Below are positions 1-8,160 of a DNA stretch of 55,464 bases, piece after piece. The stretch is from a virus. Positions within the stretch are counted from its first letter, which is position 1. Each line of letters opens with the position of its first letter. The DNA lies in the IMG/VR virus record IMGVR_UViG_3300029319_008445, positions 1 to 55,464 of that record, one strand, 5' to 3'. The notes beneath the pieces are model-generated. The model searched no databases. It was not told where the DNA came from and saw only the letters and a list, made by a program, of their open reading frames with translations. The position numbers and the translations under genes are program-made.

Positions 1-2
1 CT

Positions 3-614
3 CCGTGCCCTGAGATTGAATATAACTACTGCCCTCTGGAAGTCTATTACTGCCAGATGCCTTTGGATCGTTATGTTGAAGCCATGGCTGACGCACACAA
101 CTTTGATGCCCGTGTAACCAGGCTAAGAAGGTTTGAGCGTGAAGCGATTGAGGTTATTACCTCTGCGGGCTCTATTGGTAAAAGACCATATGATATTGTC
201 CGGACTGATTGCGGAGCCCACGGACTATTTCACTTTCAACCTCCAGAAGGCATTTTGGAATGGGCACCTTGGGATGTAACCGAAGTTGTTGAAAACGCTG
301 GTGATTGTGCCTACCATAATCAAGAGTGGGTTAGCAATGTTGATCAAATGCTTCACATGTATCCATACGGGCCAGGTTATCAACTCCTAGAGTGGAGAGA
401 CCGTGTATTGGCTGCTGCATATTATGCCAGCCGAGAAGGTTGGGACTCTGATAAGATGGCCTGGGCTTTGGCAATCGCAAATTCCACTGGTGTTAGTGGT
501 TTTCGTCGTATCTTAGCAGAAGATCCCGAGGACACACTAGATTATTATTTAGCCCAAAGACCTGATAGCAACCATAGAGCACGAAGGGCAGCGGCACTAA
601 GGGAACTACATTGA
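3..614 (+). CDS. Unknown protein, 5'-truncated by window edge
   Basis: I do not recognise this protein. The frame stays open to the left edge with no stop, and the residues before the first internal ATG (position 57) read as ordinary protein (CPEIEYNYCPLEVYYCQ), so the true start probably lies outside the window and ATG 57 is internal. The visible part is about 203 residues, soluble, rich in aromatic residues, with several Cys and His (DCGAHGLFHF; NAGDCAYHNQ) and an Arg-rich C-terminus. No signal peptide or membrane segment is seen. The gene overlaps the next one by TTGA. A late helical stretch (DKMAWALAIANSTGVSG) is loosely reminiscent of lysozyme/transglycosylase helices, but not enough to call a function. 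Confidence 0.7.
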   Translation, partial: PCPEIEYNYCPLEVYYCQMPLDRYVEAMADAHNFDARVTRLRRFEREAIEVITSAGSIGKRPYDIVRTDCGAHGLFHFQPPEGILEWAPWDVTEVVENAGDCAYHNQEWVSNVDQMLHMYPYGPGYQLLEWRDRVLAAAYYASREGWDSDKMAWALAIANSTGVSGFRRILAEDPEDTLDYYLAQRPDSNHRARRAAALRELH

Positions 615-904
615 AAGGGCTAGAAAGAAAATACAGTTCGTGGGCAGCCTTACTGTGGTGTATGTTGGTAATAGGGTGGTTTATACTTTTAATGGTATGG
701 ATGCCACCCATTATCGCAGCTGCCGGATACACACTATTCTCAATTGTGATGTATAGAATTTGCTATGCAACATACACACAATTGCTTCCAAACAACACAG
801 ATTTTCAAAACTTTCTTTTTGCTTTTGTGTGTGCTGCATTGTGGCCTCCATACTTTCTTTTTGGTGTTTGTTTTTTTCTAACCAAGGCAATTAGGCGAGA
901 ATAA
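611..904 (+). CDS. Small integral membrane protein, unknown function
   Basis: A 97-aa protein that starts at TTG, overlapping the stop of the upstream gene (TTGA), with an AAGGGA ribosome-binding site about 7 bases upstream. There is no in-frame ATG near the start. Three strongly hydrophobic segments are visible, at roughly residues 10-30, 33-53 and 67-90, and the ends are positively charged (KGLERK; KAIRRE). It should therefore sit in the host inner membrane. A holin or spanin role is possible in principle, but neither the neighbourhood nor any motif supports it, so the function is left open. Confidence 0.6.
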   Translation: MKGLERKYSSWAALLWCMLVIGWFILLMVWMPPIIAAAGYTLFSIVMYRICYATYTQLLPNNTDFQNFLFAFVCAALWPPYFLFGVCFFLTKAIRRE

Positions 905-931
905 TTCTGTTAACCTATTTATTACAGGCGT

Positions 932-2269
932 ATGAGAAAGAAAACATACCTGCTAGACACTAGCGCAATCTTAACCGATAGGGACGCCATATCATCCTTT
1001 GGAAGAAATGATGTCTTAATTCCACTTAAAGTTCTGGAAGAGATTGATAATAATAAAAAAAGACAAGACACTGTCGGTGCCCACGCACGTGGTGCGATTC
1101 GCATCTTAGACAATCTTAGAAAAAAGGGGAGTCTACAAAAAGGGGTCCGTATTGGTAAAGGTTTGGGTCTTTTATACTCTCGGGCTTATAATCCTGAATT
1201 ATGTCCTGCAGGTTTGGATATAGAGAATGCAGATACTCAAATTATTGTCACAGCTTTGACAGAAAAGCTAGATAATCCGACTAAAAAACTTATTGTTGTT
1301 TCTCGTGACATCAATATGCGGGTTAAATGTGATGCTTTGGGTCTCCTTTGCGAAGATTACAAAATTGAACAAATTGTAAAGGACAGAACAGAGATCTTCA
1401 CAGGATTTTCAACTCGCCTCATCGACGAGGAGATTATTGATAGATTTTACGAGAAAGAAGAAATATTTTTAGACGATGATATGATTGGTTTATATCCTCA
1501 CGAATATGTGATGCTGGTTTCCAGTTCAAATGAGAAAAAGACAGCATTAGCAAGATACGAAGGGCCAGATAAGCCATTAAAAAGAATATCAGAGTACAAA
1601 TCTGGTGTTTGGGGAATAAAACCGAGAAACAAAGAACAATCATTTGCTTTTGACCTGCTTTTAGACCCAGAAATCAAGATTGTTACCCTTATTGGTCGTG
1701 CTGGTTCAGGCAAGACTCTGTGTGCCATCGCTGCTGGCCTCTCACAGACCCTAGAACAGCAGGGAAGGAAGGGAGGTAGGGAAGAGCCCCTATATAAGAA
1801 GATGGTCGTTTCTCGGCCAATACAGCCCGTTGGGAGAGACATTGGGTTTTTACCTGGCTCTATGGAAGATAAAATGATGCCATGGCTGGCACCAATCCAG
1901 GATAATTTACAACATTTAATGGGAAATGATAAATTAACCTTGGAAAGTTATATGAAAAGTGGTATAATAGAGATGGAAGCAATAACTTACATTAGAGGTC
2001 GTTCCATATCGAACGCTTTTATTATGATTGACGAAGCACAAAATTTAACAACCCATGAATTAAAGACTATACTTACAAGGGTAGGTGAGAATACTAAGAT
2101 TGTTTTAACTGGCGACATTGAGCAGATTGATAACACTTATATCAACGAAACCACAAATGGTCTCACCTATGCAGTAGAGAAGTTTAAGAACGAAGATCTA
2201 GCTGGAAATATCATTTTACAAAAGGGCGAGCGGTCAAAGGTTGCCTCGCTTGCAGCTAAATTACTTTAA
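932..2269 (+). CDS. PIN-PhoH fusion ATPase (PhoH2/YlaK type)
   Basis: A 445-aa protein with two domains. Residues 1-150 form a PIN-type nuclease fold with the expected acidic residues: Asp9 in LLDTSAIL, Glu36 in VLEEID, the Asp of NADTQIIV and that of SRDINM. Residues about 220-445 form the PhoH P-loop ATPase, with Walker A GRAGSGKT (255-262), the VVSRPI motif, Walker B FIMIDEAQN (Asp367-Glu368) and LTGDIEQID. PIN-PhoH proteins of this architecture (PhoH2) are reported to have RNA helicase and RNase activity, and PhoH genes are widespread in marine T4-like phages. The role in infection is uncertain; phosphate-starvation control is not shown by the sequence. The ATG start at 932 has only a weak AGG upstream. 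The stop is followed 4 bases later by a GGAG site for the next gene. Confidence 0.95.
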   Translation: MRKKTYLLDTSAILTDRDAISSFGRNDVLIPLKVLEEIDNNKKRQDTVGAHARGAIRILDNLRKKGSLQKGVRIGKGLGLLYSRAYNPELCPAGLDIENADTQIIVTALTEKLDNPTKKLIVVSRDINMRVKCDALGLLCEDYKIEQIVKDRTEIFTGFSTRLIDEEIIDRFYEKEEIFLDDDMIGLYPHEYVMLVSSSNEKKTALARYEGPDKPLKRISEYKSGVWGIKPRNKEQSFAFDLLLDPEIKIVTLIGRAGSGKTLCAIAAGLSQTLEQQGRKGGREEPLYKKMVVSRPIQPVGRDIGFLPGSMEDKMMPWLAPIQDNLQHLMGNDKLTLESYMKSGIIEMEAITYIRGRSISNAFIMIDEAQNLTTHELKTILTRVGENTKIVLTGDIEQIDNTYINETTNGLTYAVEKFKNEDLAGNIILQKGERSKVASLAAKLL

Positions 2270-2278
2270 GGAGAAGAA

Positions 2279-2569
2279 ATGAATTTAGGAGAAAACCCAG
2301 TATTAACTGAAGAAGTAAAGCCCGATAGCGAGCTTAAAACTTGGCTAGTCGATTATGTTGGCGATAGTCTGAAAGTAGAAGATGGTCAAGTGACGGTTGA
2401 GAATATTGTCGAAGTTGTGGCCAAGGAATTTCCTGATTTTCTGATGGCTGTTGCTGAAGAAAATTGGGTTAGAGGATACCATCAGGCACTCGTTGATGCT
2501 GATGAAGGAATCAAGATGCGCGAAGCAGAAATGCTTGAGAAATACGAGAATTGTGACAAGTGTGGATAA
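2279..2569 (+). CDS. Small acidic protein, unknown
   Basis: A 96-aa acidic protein with a strong AAGGAG site 6 bases before ATG 2279. It looks like one of the short conserved hypothetical proteins found beside phoH in marine T4-like phages, but I cannot name a family. The C-terminus ends in CDKCG, a CxxC pair that could bind a metal or be redox active; the rest is predicted helical (PDFLMAVAEENWVRGYHQAL). Its last codons overlap the start of the next gene, so the two are probably translationally coupled. Confidence 0.75.
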   Translation: MNLGENPVLTEEVKPDSELKTWLVDYVGDSLKVEDGQVTVENIVEVVAKEFPDFLMAVAEENWVRGYHQALVDADEGIKMREAEMLEKYENCDKCG

Positions 2570-3227
2570 TTACATCGAACAGAGTTTAAGGAACTCTCCG
2601 GAAAAAGTCTTTTTTAAAAAGACCACAGTTCTTGTTAAAGACCCCCTTCCTGAAAATGTTAACATAGATCGCGTCCTTTCTCTCCTTGAAAAAAGGATCC
2701 CAGAGCATTTGGCTTATGGGATTGATATGATTTATATCGGACAATTTCAAGAGTTTGTCGATAGAGATATTAACGCTGCTTATAAGGATGGAGCGATATA
2801 TGTGACGAACGAGCAAATAGATGAGGATGATATGCTTGATGATATCACTCACGAAATTGCTCATGCATGTGAGGAGGCATACACTTCTTTAATCTATGCT
2901 GATGGCAAAATTCAGAATGAGTTTGTAGGCAAGAGAAGAAGATTATTTGAGATATTGAGAACAGAAGGCTACAAAGTAAGTTTAGAGGATTTTTTAAATA
3001 CAGAATACTCAAGAGAATTTGATGAATTTCTTTATCAAGAAGTTGGATATGATAAATTAACTTTTTTTACAATGGGACTTTTTGTTTCGCCCTATGGTGC
3101 AACATCGTACCGTGAATATTTTGCAAATGGATTTGAACATTATTTTTTAAATGAACCTCAATATGTAAAAGTTGTAAGTCCCGCCGTCTATGAAAAAATA
3201 GATGGCCTTGTATTCATGGAAATTTAA
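2562..3227 (+). CDS. Putative zinc metallopeptidase with HExxH motif
   Basis: About 221 aa from GTG 2562 (GTG 2553 is an equally possible start). A longer extension to position 2451 is open but only overlaps the upstream gene out of frame and does not look like protein. The key motif is DDITHEIAHACEE, an HExxH zinc site with His97, Glu98 and His101. It is followed about 85 residues later by TSYREYFANGFEHYF, whose Glu185 is in the right kind of place for a third ligand. This HExxH plus downstream [YF]xxYFAxxF pattern resembles the catalytic domain of the anthrax lethal factor-like (ATLF/Pro-Pro endopeptidase) peptidases. That family assignment is inference from the motif layout. No secretion signal is seen, so it would act inside the infected cell or be packaged. 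It could instead be an inactive structural homologue. Confidence 0.6.
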   Translation: MDNYIEQSLRNSPEKVFFKKTTVLVKDPLPENVNIDRVLSLLEKRIPEHLAYGIDMIYIGQFQEFVDRDINAAYKDGAIYVTNEQIDEDDMLDDITHEIAHACEEAYTSLIYADGKIQNEFVGKRRRLFEILRTEGYKVSLEDFLNTEYSREFDEFLYQEVGYDKLTFFTMGLFVSPYGATSYREYFANGFEHYFLNEPQYVKVVSPAVYEKIDGLVFMEI

Positions 3228-3235
3228 GAGGTAAC

Positions 3236-4006
3236 ATGCCACACATTTCGTTTTCTGAGCTTCGCAATTGGAAGCAATGCCCGTTTTATCATAAATTAAC
3301 CTACGTCGACAAAATTGCCGGATTCGTCGGTAACGAATTCACTGCTTTTGGACGAGCAATTCACGATTCTTGTGAAAAGCTCCTTCTTGAGGGTGATGAT
3401 GGAAAGATGTATAGTTTTTTTATCAACAAATTTGAGAAGGAGATTGAGGATCTCCTTTTGAAAGAGGTCGAATTAAAGCAAGATTTGGTTAATCAGATGG
3501 TCATCCAAGGAGAGAATATTCTTCCTTCCATTTTGCCTGGAATTAAAGAATATTTTGAGGACTTTGAGGTTGTTTCGACAGAAGAGCAACTAATGGTCCC
3601 CATGGAAGAGTTCGAGGGGTATAAATTTAAAGGATTCGTAGATCTAGTGATAAAAACACCAGACGACAAGTACCATATTATTGACTGGAAGACTTGCTCC
3701 TGGGGCTGGGATTCTCGCAAGAGGTCTGATCCAATGGTCACATACCAGCTTACGCTGTATAAACACTACTTCGCAAAGAAGCACAACATTGATCCCAAGA
3801 ATATTGAGACACACTTTGCCTTACTGAAACGTACAGCAAAGAAAAACAATGTTGAAATGTTTCGAGTAACGAGTGGTCCAAGAAAAACACAAAATGCTCT
3901 TAACTTATTGTTAAAAGCAGTATACAATATCTCTAAAAAGCGGTTTATTAAGAATCGTCTTGCCTGTAGAGGTTGCGAATTTTATAAAACGGAGCATTGC
4001 CCATGA
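3236..4006 (+). CDS. PD-(D/E)XK nuclease, Cas4/RecB-like, probable Fe-S cluster
   Basis: A 256-aa protein with the RecB/Cas4 nuclease layout: N-terminal SFSELRNWKQCPFYHKL (Cys15), active-site His43 (AIHD), Asp136 (GFVDLV), and the D-x-K pair Asp150/Lys152 in IIDWKT, followed by the QxxxY-type motif YQLTLYKHYF. The C-terminus is CRGC..C (Cys244, Cys247, Cys255). Together with Cys15 this matches the split four-Cys [4Fe-4S] arrangement of Cas4 and AddB-type nucleases. It is probably a DNA exonuclease acting in phage recombination or repair, or in degrading host DNA. The GAGG site at 3228-3231 precedes ATG 3236. No other CRISPR gene is nearby, so a CRISPR adaptation role is not suggested. Confidence 0.88.
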   Translation: MPHISFSELRNWKQCPFYHKLTYVDKIAGFVGNEFTAFGRAIHDSCEKLLLEGDDGKMYSFFINKFEKEIEDLLLKEVELKQDLVNQMVIQGENILPSILPGIKEYFEDFEVVSTEEQLMVPMEEFEGYKFKGFVDLVIKTPDDKYHIIDWKTCSWGWDSRKRSDPMVTYQLTLYKHYFAKKHNIDPKNIETHFALLKRTAKKNNVEMFRVTSGPRKTQNALNLLLKAVYNISKKRFIKNRLACRGCEFYKTEHCP

Positions 4007-5268
4007 GTGAAAATAAAAAGATTAAAGTATTTACAATTTCCGACCACCCTTTTAGCCCATCTGGTGTCGGTATTCAGACAAAGTACATTTGTCAAGGACT
4101 TCTTAATAGTGGAAAATTTCAAATAGTCAGCTTTGGAGGCGCTATTAAGCATGATAAGTACGAACCAATGAAGACGGAAGAATATGGGGATGATTGGGTT
4201 GTTTATCCTGTTGATGGTTACGGAACTCCAGATATGGTTAGGTCTTTGATTAGGGACGAAAAACCTGATATCCTATGGTTTATGACAGATCCTCGTTTTT
4301 GGGGTTGGCTCTGGATGATTGAACACGAGATTAGACCATTAATGCCAATGGTTTATTATCATGTCTGGGACAATTATCCCCCACCGCGATACAATAAGAA
4401 GTGGTATGATTCGAATGATGTAGTTTGCACAATATCGAAGGTTACAGATGATGTTGTGGGCATTGTCTCTCCGGATGTGGAAAGACACTATGTTCCACAC
4501 GCAGTAGCATCCGAATCGTTCAAACCTCTTCCGCCAAAAGATGTATTTAAAGCCAAATTGGATTCCTTGGGGCCTGAAGCCAATAATAAGATGGTATTTT
4601 TCTGGAATAACAGAAACGCACGAAGGAAGCAGAGCGGCACTTTAGTTTTTTGGTTTAAAGAGTTTCTGGATCAGGTGGGTCATGACAAAGCTTGTTTGAT
4701 TATGCACACCGATCCAAAAGACCCTAACGGACAAGATCTTGAACATTTGATTAGTATGCTTGGTGTGGATAATGGACAAATTATGTTATCCACAGCGAAA
4801 TATCCAGAGGAGCATCTGGCAGCCATTTACAATATGGCCGACTGCACCATTAATATTTCTGATGCTGAAGGGTTTGGTCTGGCCACACTGGAGTCGCTTT
4901 CTTGTGGCACACCAATTATTGTTAATATGACCGGCGGCCTGCAGGAACAAGTAACAAATGGAGAAGAATGGTTTGGTATTGGTATTGAACCTTGCTCTAA
5001 AGCGATTATTGGTTCTCAAGAGATTCCATATATTCGCGAAGATCGATTGAATAAAGAACAGTTTGTTAGCGCACTGGTCGAGTTTTATAATATGACTCCG
5101 GAGCAAAGAAAAGAGATGGGCGACCGAGGTAGGGAACATGTTAAGAAAAACTATGGTTTTGAAAAATTTCAAAGCCGATGGGTTGAACTTATGTTAGGTG
5201 TCCATGAGAACCATGGTTCTTGGGAAACTAGAAAAGATTACAAATCTTGGAATTTAACGGAGCTTTAA
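4003..5268 (+). CDS. Glycosyltransferase, GT-B fold (GT4-like)
   Basis: A 421-aa GT-B glycosyltransferase. The start is ATG 4003, forming an ATGA overlap with the nuclease stop and preceded by GGAG 8 bases upstream; an in-frame TTG at 3997 is less likely. The N-terminal domain opens with a beta-strand and a glycine-rich acceptor loop (ISDHPFSPSGVGIQTKYI). The C-terminal nucleotide-sugar domain carries the retaining GT4 E-x7-E pair (Glu289 and Glu297 in AEGFGLATLESLSCGTP). It transfers a sugar from an activated donor to an unknown acceptor. It is the first gene of a long, tightly packed glycan-synthesis operon. Confidence 0.92.
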   Translation: MSENKKIKVFTISDHPFSPSGVGIQTKYICQGLLNSGKFQIVSFGGAIKHDKYEPMKTEEYGDDWVVYPVDGYGTPDMVRSLIRDEKPDILWFMTDPRFWGWLWMIEHEIRPLMPMVYYHVWDNYPPPRYNKKWYDSNDVVCTISKVTDDVVGIVSPDVERHYVPHAVASESFKPLPPKDVFKAKLDSLGPEANNKMVFFWNNRNARRKQSGTLVFWFKEFLDQVGHDKACLIMHTDPKDPNGQDLEHLISMLGVDNGQIMLSTAKYPEEHLAAIYNMADCTINISDAEGFGLATLESLSCGTPIIVNMTGGLQEQVTNGEEWFGIGIEPCSKAIIGSQEIPYIREDRLNKEQFVSALVEFYNMTPEQRKEMGDRGREHVKKNYGFEKFQSRWVELMLGVHENHGSWETRKDYKSWNLTEL

Positions 5269-5269
5269 A

Positions 5270-6544
5270 ATGAAGAAAAAGGTTATAGTAAGGGGTCCGG
5301 CTTTAAGTCGCTCTGGGTATGGAGAACATACTCGTTTCATCCTTCGGGCCTTGCGAAGTCGCGAGGATATTTTAGATATATATCTTTATAATCTAAATTG
5401 GGGAAAAACAGGGTGGCTATGGGAAGAAAATGAGGAGAGAGACTGGCTAGAAGGGATTTTGGAAAAAACTGTCTTTTATACGCAGCAGGGTGGCAAGTTT
5501 GATGTATCGATGCAGATCACCATCCCAAACGAGTGGGAAAACTTAGCACCAATTAATATTGGTGTGACTGCCGGCATGGAAACAAACAAAATATCCCCAA
5601 CATGGATTGAAAAAAGTCAAGTTGTCGACCACATAATCACGATTTCTGAGCATTCTAAGAGTGGATTTACAAATACATCATACCAGGCAAAAAATAATGC
5701 AACCGGAGAGGTGATTAATGATTTTCGATGCACGGTTCCAGTTGATGTAGTTCATTATCCAGTCAAAGATTATGAACCAGCCGCTTTGGATATTGATTTT
5801 GAAACTGATTTTAATTTTTTGACTGTGGCACAGATATCGCCTAGAAAGAATATTCAAAACACAGTTAAATGGTTTGTGGAGGAGTTTATCGACCAACCAG
5901 TCGGGCTGGTTATTAAATGCAATCAGATGAACAATTGTACCGCTGATAGAATGCATACGAAACATGCACTTCGTAACCTGCTGGAGGAATATAAAGACCG
6001 GAAATGCAAGGTCTATTTGTTACATGGTTCTATGACTGATGAAGAAATGACTGCTGTTTATCAGCATCCAAAGATTAAAGGCTTAATTAGCTTAGCACAT
6101 GGAGAGGGATTTGGATTACCTATTTTTGAAGCTGTTTATAATGAGCTTCCTGTTATCGCTCCTGATTGGAGTGGCCACATTGACTTTCTTTATAAGCCAG
6201 TAAAGGATAAGAAGACCGGTAAAGAAAAAAAGAGGCCCCATTTTGCGTCGGTTAAATACAAAATTCAACCAATTCAAAAAGAGGCAGTTTGGAAGGGAGT
6301 ATTGGAGGCAGATTCAATGTGGTGCTATCCAGAGCAGGGTTCTTACAAAATGAGATTGAGAGAAGTTTATAAGGACTATAATCGATTTTCCAGCCAAGCC
6401 AAGAAATTAAATAAGTGGGTCAGAGAAAACTTCACAGCAGAACAACAATATGAAAAAGTCATGAACGTAGTATCATCATACGTCGATTTTACATCGAATG
6501 AAGAAATAGACAGAATGTTTGCAATGTTAAATGAAGGAAAATGA
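5270..6544 (+). CDS. Glycosyltransferase, GT-B fold (GT4-like)
   Basis: A 424-aa GT-B glycosyltransferase beginning 1 base after the previous stop. The N-terminus has the acceptor-side glycine loop (GPALSRSGYGEHTRFIL). The C-terminal donor domain has a long HGEGFGLPIFEAVYNELPV motif with the E-x7-E pair Glu279/Glu287. Residues around 315-325 contain a lysine-rich insertion (KDKKTGKEKKRP) not usual in compact GT4 enzymes. It ends by an ATGA overlap with the next glycosyltransferase. Donor and acceptor cannot be read from the sequence. Confidence 0.9.
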   Translation: MKKKVIVRGPALSRSGYGEHTRFILRALRSREDILDIYLYNLNWGKTGWLWEENEERDWLEGILEKTVFYTQQGGKFDVSMQITIPNEWENLAPINIGVTAGMETNKISPTWIEKSQVVDHIITISEHSKSGFTNTSYQAKNNATGEVINDFRCTVPVDVVHYPVKDYEPAALDIDFETDFNFLTVAQISPRKNIQNTVKWFVEEFIDQPVGLVIKCNQMNNCTADRMHTKHALRNLLEEYKDRKCKVYLLHGSMTDEEMTAVYQHPKIKGLISLAHGEGFGLPIFEAVYNELPVIAPDWSGHIDFLYKPVKDKKTGKEKKRPHFASVKYKIQPIQKEAVWKGVLEADSMWCYPEQGSYKMRLREVYKDYNRFSSQAKKLNKWVRENFTAEQQYEKVMNVVSSYVDFTSNEEIDRMFAMLNEGK

Positions 6545-8160
6545 TGATATTATTTGTAGCGGATCTTTTTGCGGATCAATATAGGGGTGGCGCAGAATTA
6601 ACAACGGAAGCGTTGTTTCAATCATCTTTGATGCCGGCTAAAAAAGTTCTCGCACAATCATTAAATCCCAAATTAATGGAGGCGCATAAAGATGCTTTCT
6701 GGATTTTTGGAAACTTTGCTAGTTTATCTGAGGATTGCTTACTTTATGCTATCAAGAATCTGAAATACTCAGTTTTGGAATACGATTATAAATATTGTGA
6801 ATATCGTTCTCCAGGCAAGTGTGCTCAAGCTACTGGTTCTTGTAAGTGCGAGTCTGCGAGGCACGGCAAGATTGTTGCAATGTTTCTAAATTCTTCTTTA
6901 ATGACGTGGTGGATGTCACGAAAACAGAAAGAACACTATCAAAAGTTTTATCCTTTCTTAAAAAACACCAATAATACAGTTTTAAGTTCTGTTTTCTCAC
7001 ACGAAACTCTTGATTATGTTGAGACTCTAGATACAAAAAACAAAAATGATAAATGGATTATCATGAATTCGCAGTCTTGGATCAAGGGTGTTGATGATGC
7101 GGTTAGGTATGCCGAAGAAAACAATTTAGAGTATGAATTAATCTGGGGCCTGGAACATAAAGATTTTTTGAAAAAGCTCGCTGAATCAAAAGGGCTTATA
7201 TTTCTCCCAAAAGACGGAGACACTTGCCCCAGAATGGTAATCGAGGCAAAATTGCTTGATTGTGAGTTGGTATTGAACGACAATGTACAACACAAGGACG
7301 AAGATTGGTTTGCAACCAGATCTAAAACCATGGATTATCTTCGAAAAGTCGCATCTAGATTTTGGTTAACCTTGGAAGAACTCGCTCCGGAGCATTTACA
7401 AGTTCCTGATGTTGATACGACCAACGATCAAAGATTTCACATTGTCGTACCTTTTTATAATGCTGAAAAATGGGTTATGAAGTGTATCAATGGCATAAAA
7501 ATGCAGTCACATACAAACTACATTTGCACTTTCATTGATGATATGTCGACAGACAAAAGCGCTACGTTAGTAGAGAGAGCGATAAAGGGAGACCCAAAAT
7601 TTAAATTAATTAAGAACACTGAGAAAAAATATGCACTAGGAAATATTGCACATGCCCTAGAACGAACAGAATGCCGCCTAGATGACGTGGTAATACTTTT
7701 AGACGGGGATGATTGGTTTTCTTCGTCGAAGTCGCTTAAACGGCTTTGTAGGGAGTATGAAGACGAGAATTGTTTACTAACTTATGGAAGTTATGTGTAT
7801 TTTCCCCGGGGCATAAGAGGAATAGAGCCTTCCCAATATCCAGAGGAAGTGATAAAAAACAACTCTTTTAGACGAGATCAGTGGCGAGCTTCACATCTCA
7901 GGACTTTTAAACATAGTTTATGGAATCACTTGAATCATGATGATTTAAAATATGATGATGGGGAATATTATAGAATGACTTATGACCAGGCTATCATGCT
8001 ACCTCTTTTGGAAATGGCCGGCCCAAAATCTAGGTTCATCCCAGATATTCTTCATGTATATAACAAAGCGAACCCTCTGAATATCGATAAGAACAAGGGT
8101 TTGGAACAGCATTCGCTGGCTCAAAAAATCAGAAATAAAACTCCATACGCTAGATTATGA
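6541..8160 (+). CDS. Two-domain glycosyltransferase: GT-B-like plus GT2
   Basis: A 539-aa fusion. Residues 1-290 resemble a reduced GT-B/GT4 domain (opening FVADLFADQYRGGAEL, later PRMVIEAKLLDCELVLND), with a Cys-rich insertion around residues 85-105 (CEYRSPGKCAQATGSCKCE). Residues about 300-539 are a GT-A fold GT2 domain starting FHIVVPFYNAEKW. It has the Asp of IDDMSTD and the metal-binding DxD at LLDGDDW (Asp388, Asp390, Asp391). The two halves could add two consecutive sugars. The first half lacks a clean E-x7-E and may be structural. It overlaps its neighbours by ATGA at both ends. Confidence 0.88.
   Translation: MMILFVADLFADQYRGGAELTTEALFQSSLMPAKKVLAQSLNPKLMEAHKDAFWIFGNFASLSEDCLLYAIKNLKYSVLEYDYKYCEYRSPGKCAQATGSCKCESARHGKIVAMFLNSSLMTWWMSRKQKEHYQKFYPFLKNTNNTVLSSVFSHETLDYVETLDTKNKNDKWIIMNSQSWIKGVDDAVRYAEENNLEYELIWGLEHKDFLKKLAESKGLIFLPKDGDTCPRMVIEAKLLDCELVLNDNVQHKDEDWFATRSKTMDYLRKVASRFWLTLEELAPEHLQVPDVDTTNDQRFHIVVPFYNAEKWVMKCINGIKMQSHTNYICTFIDDMSTDKSATLVERAIKGDPKFKLIKNTEKKYALGNIAHALERTECRLDDVVILLDGDDWFSSSKSLKRLCREYEDENCLLTYGSYVYFPRGIRGIEPSQYPEEVIKNNSFRRDQWRASHLRTFKHSLWNHLNHDDLKYDDGEYYRMTYDQAIMLPLLEMAGPKSRFIPDILHVYNKANPLNIDKNKGLEQHSLAQKIRNKTPYARL

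Noticed and set aside
904-931. AATAAATA-like motif on the minus strand before the PhoH gene
   Set aside because: No minus-strand gene exists for it to drive.
2451-2561. Longer N-terminus for the HExxH protein
   Set aside because: This stretch overlaps the preceding gene out of frame, is rich in Lys/Arg/Cys/Met unlike the rest, and has no ribosome-binding site.
3236-4006. Possible CRISPR adaptation gene (Cas4)
   Set aside because: No repeats, Cas1 or Cas2 are present; stand-alone Cas4/RecB-like nucleases are common in phages.
6787-6794. Perfect T4 late promoter core TATAAATA
   Set aside because: It lies well inside a glycosyltransferase gene with no gene start just downstream; AT-rich coding DNA gives such octamers by chance.
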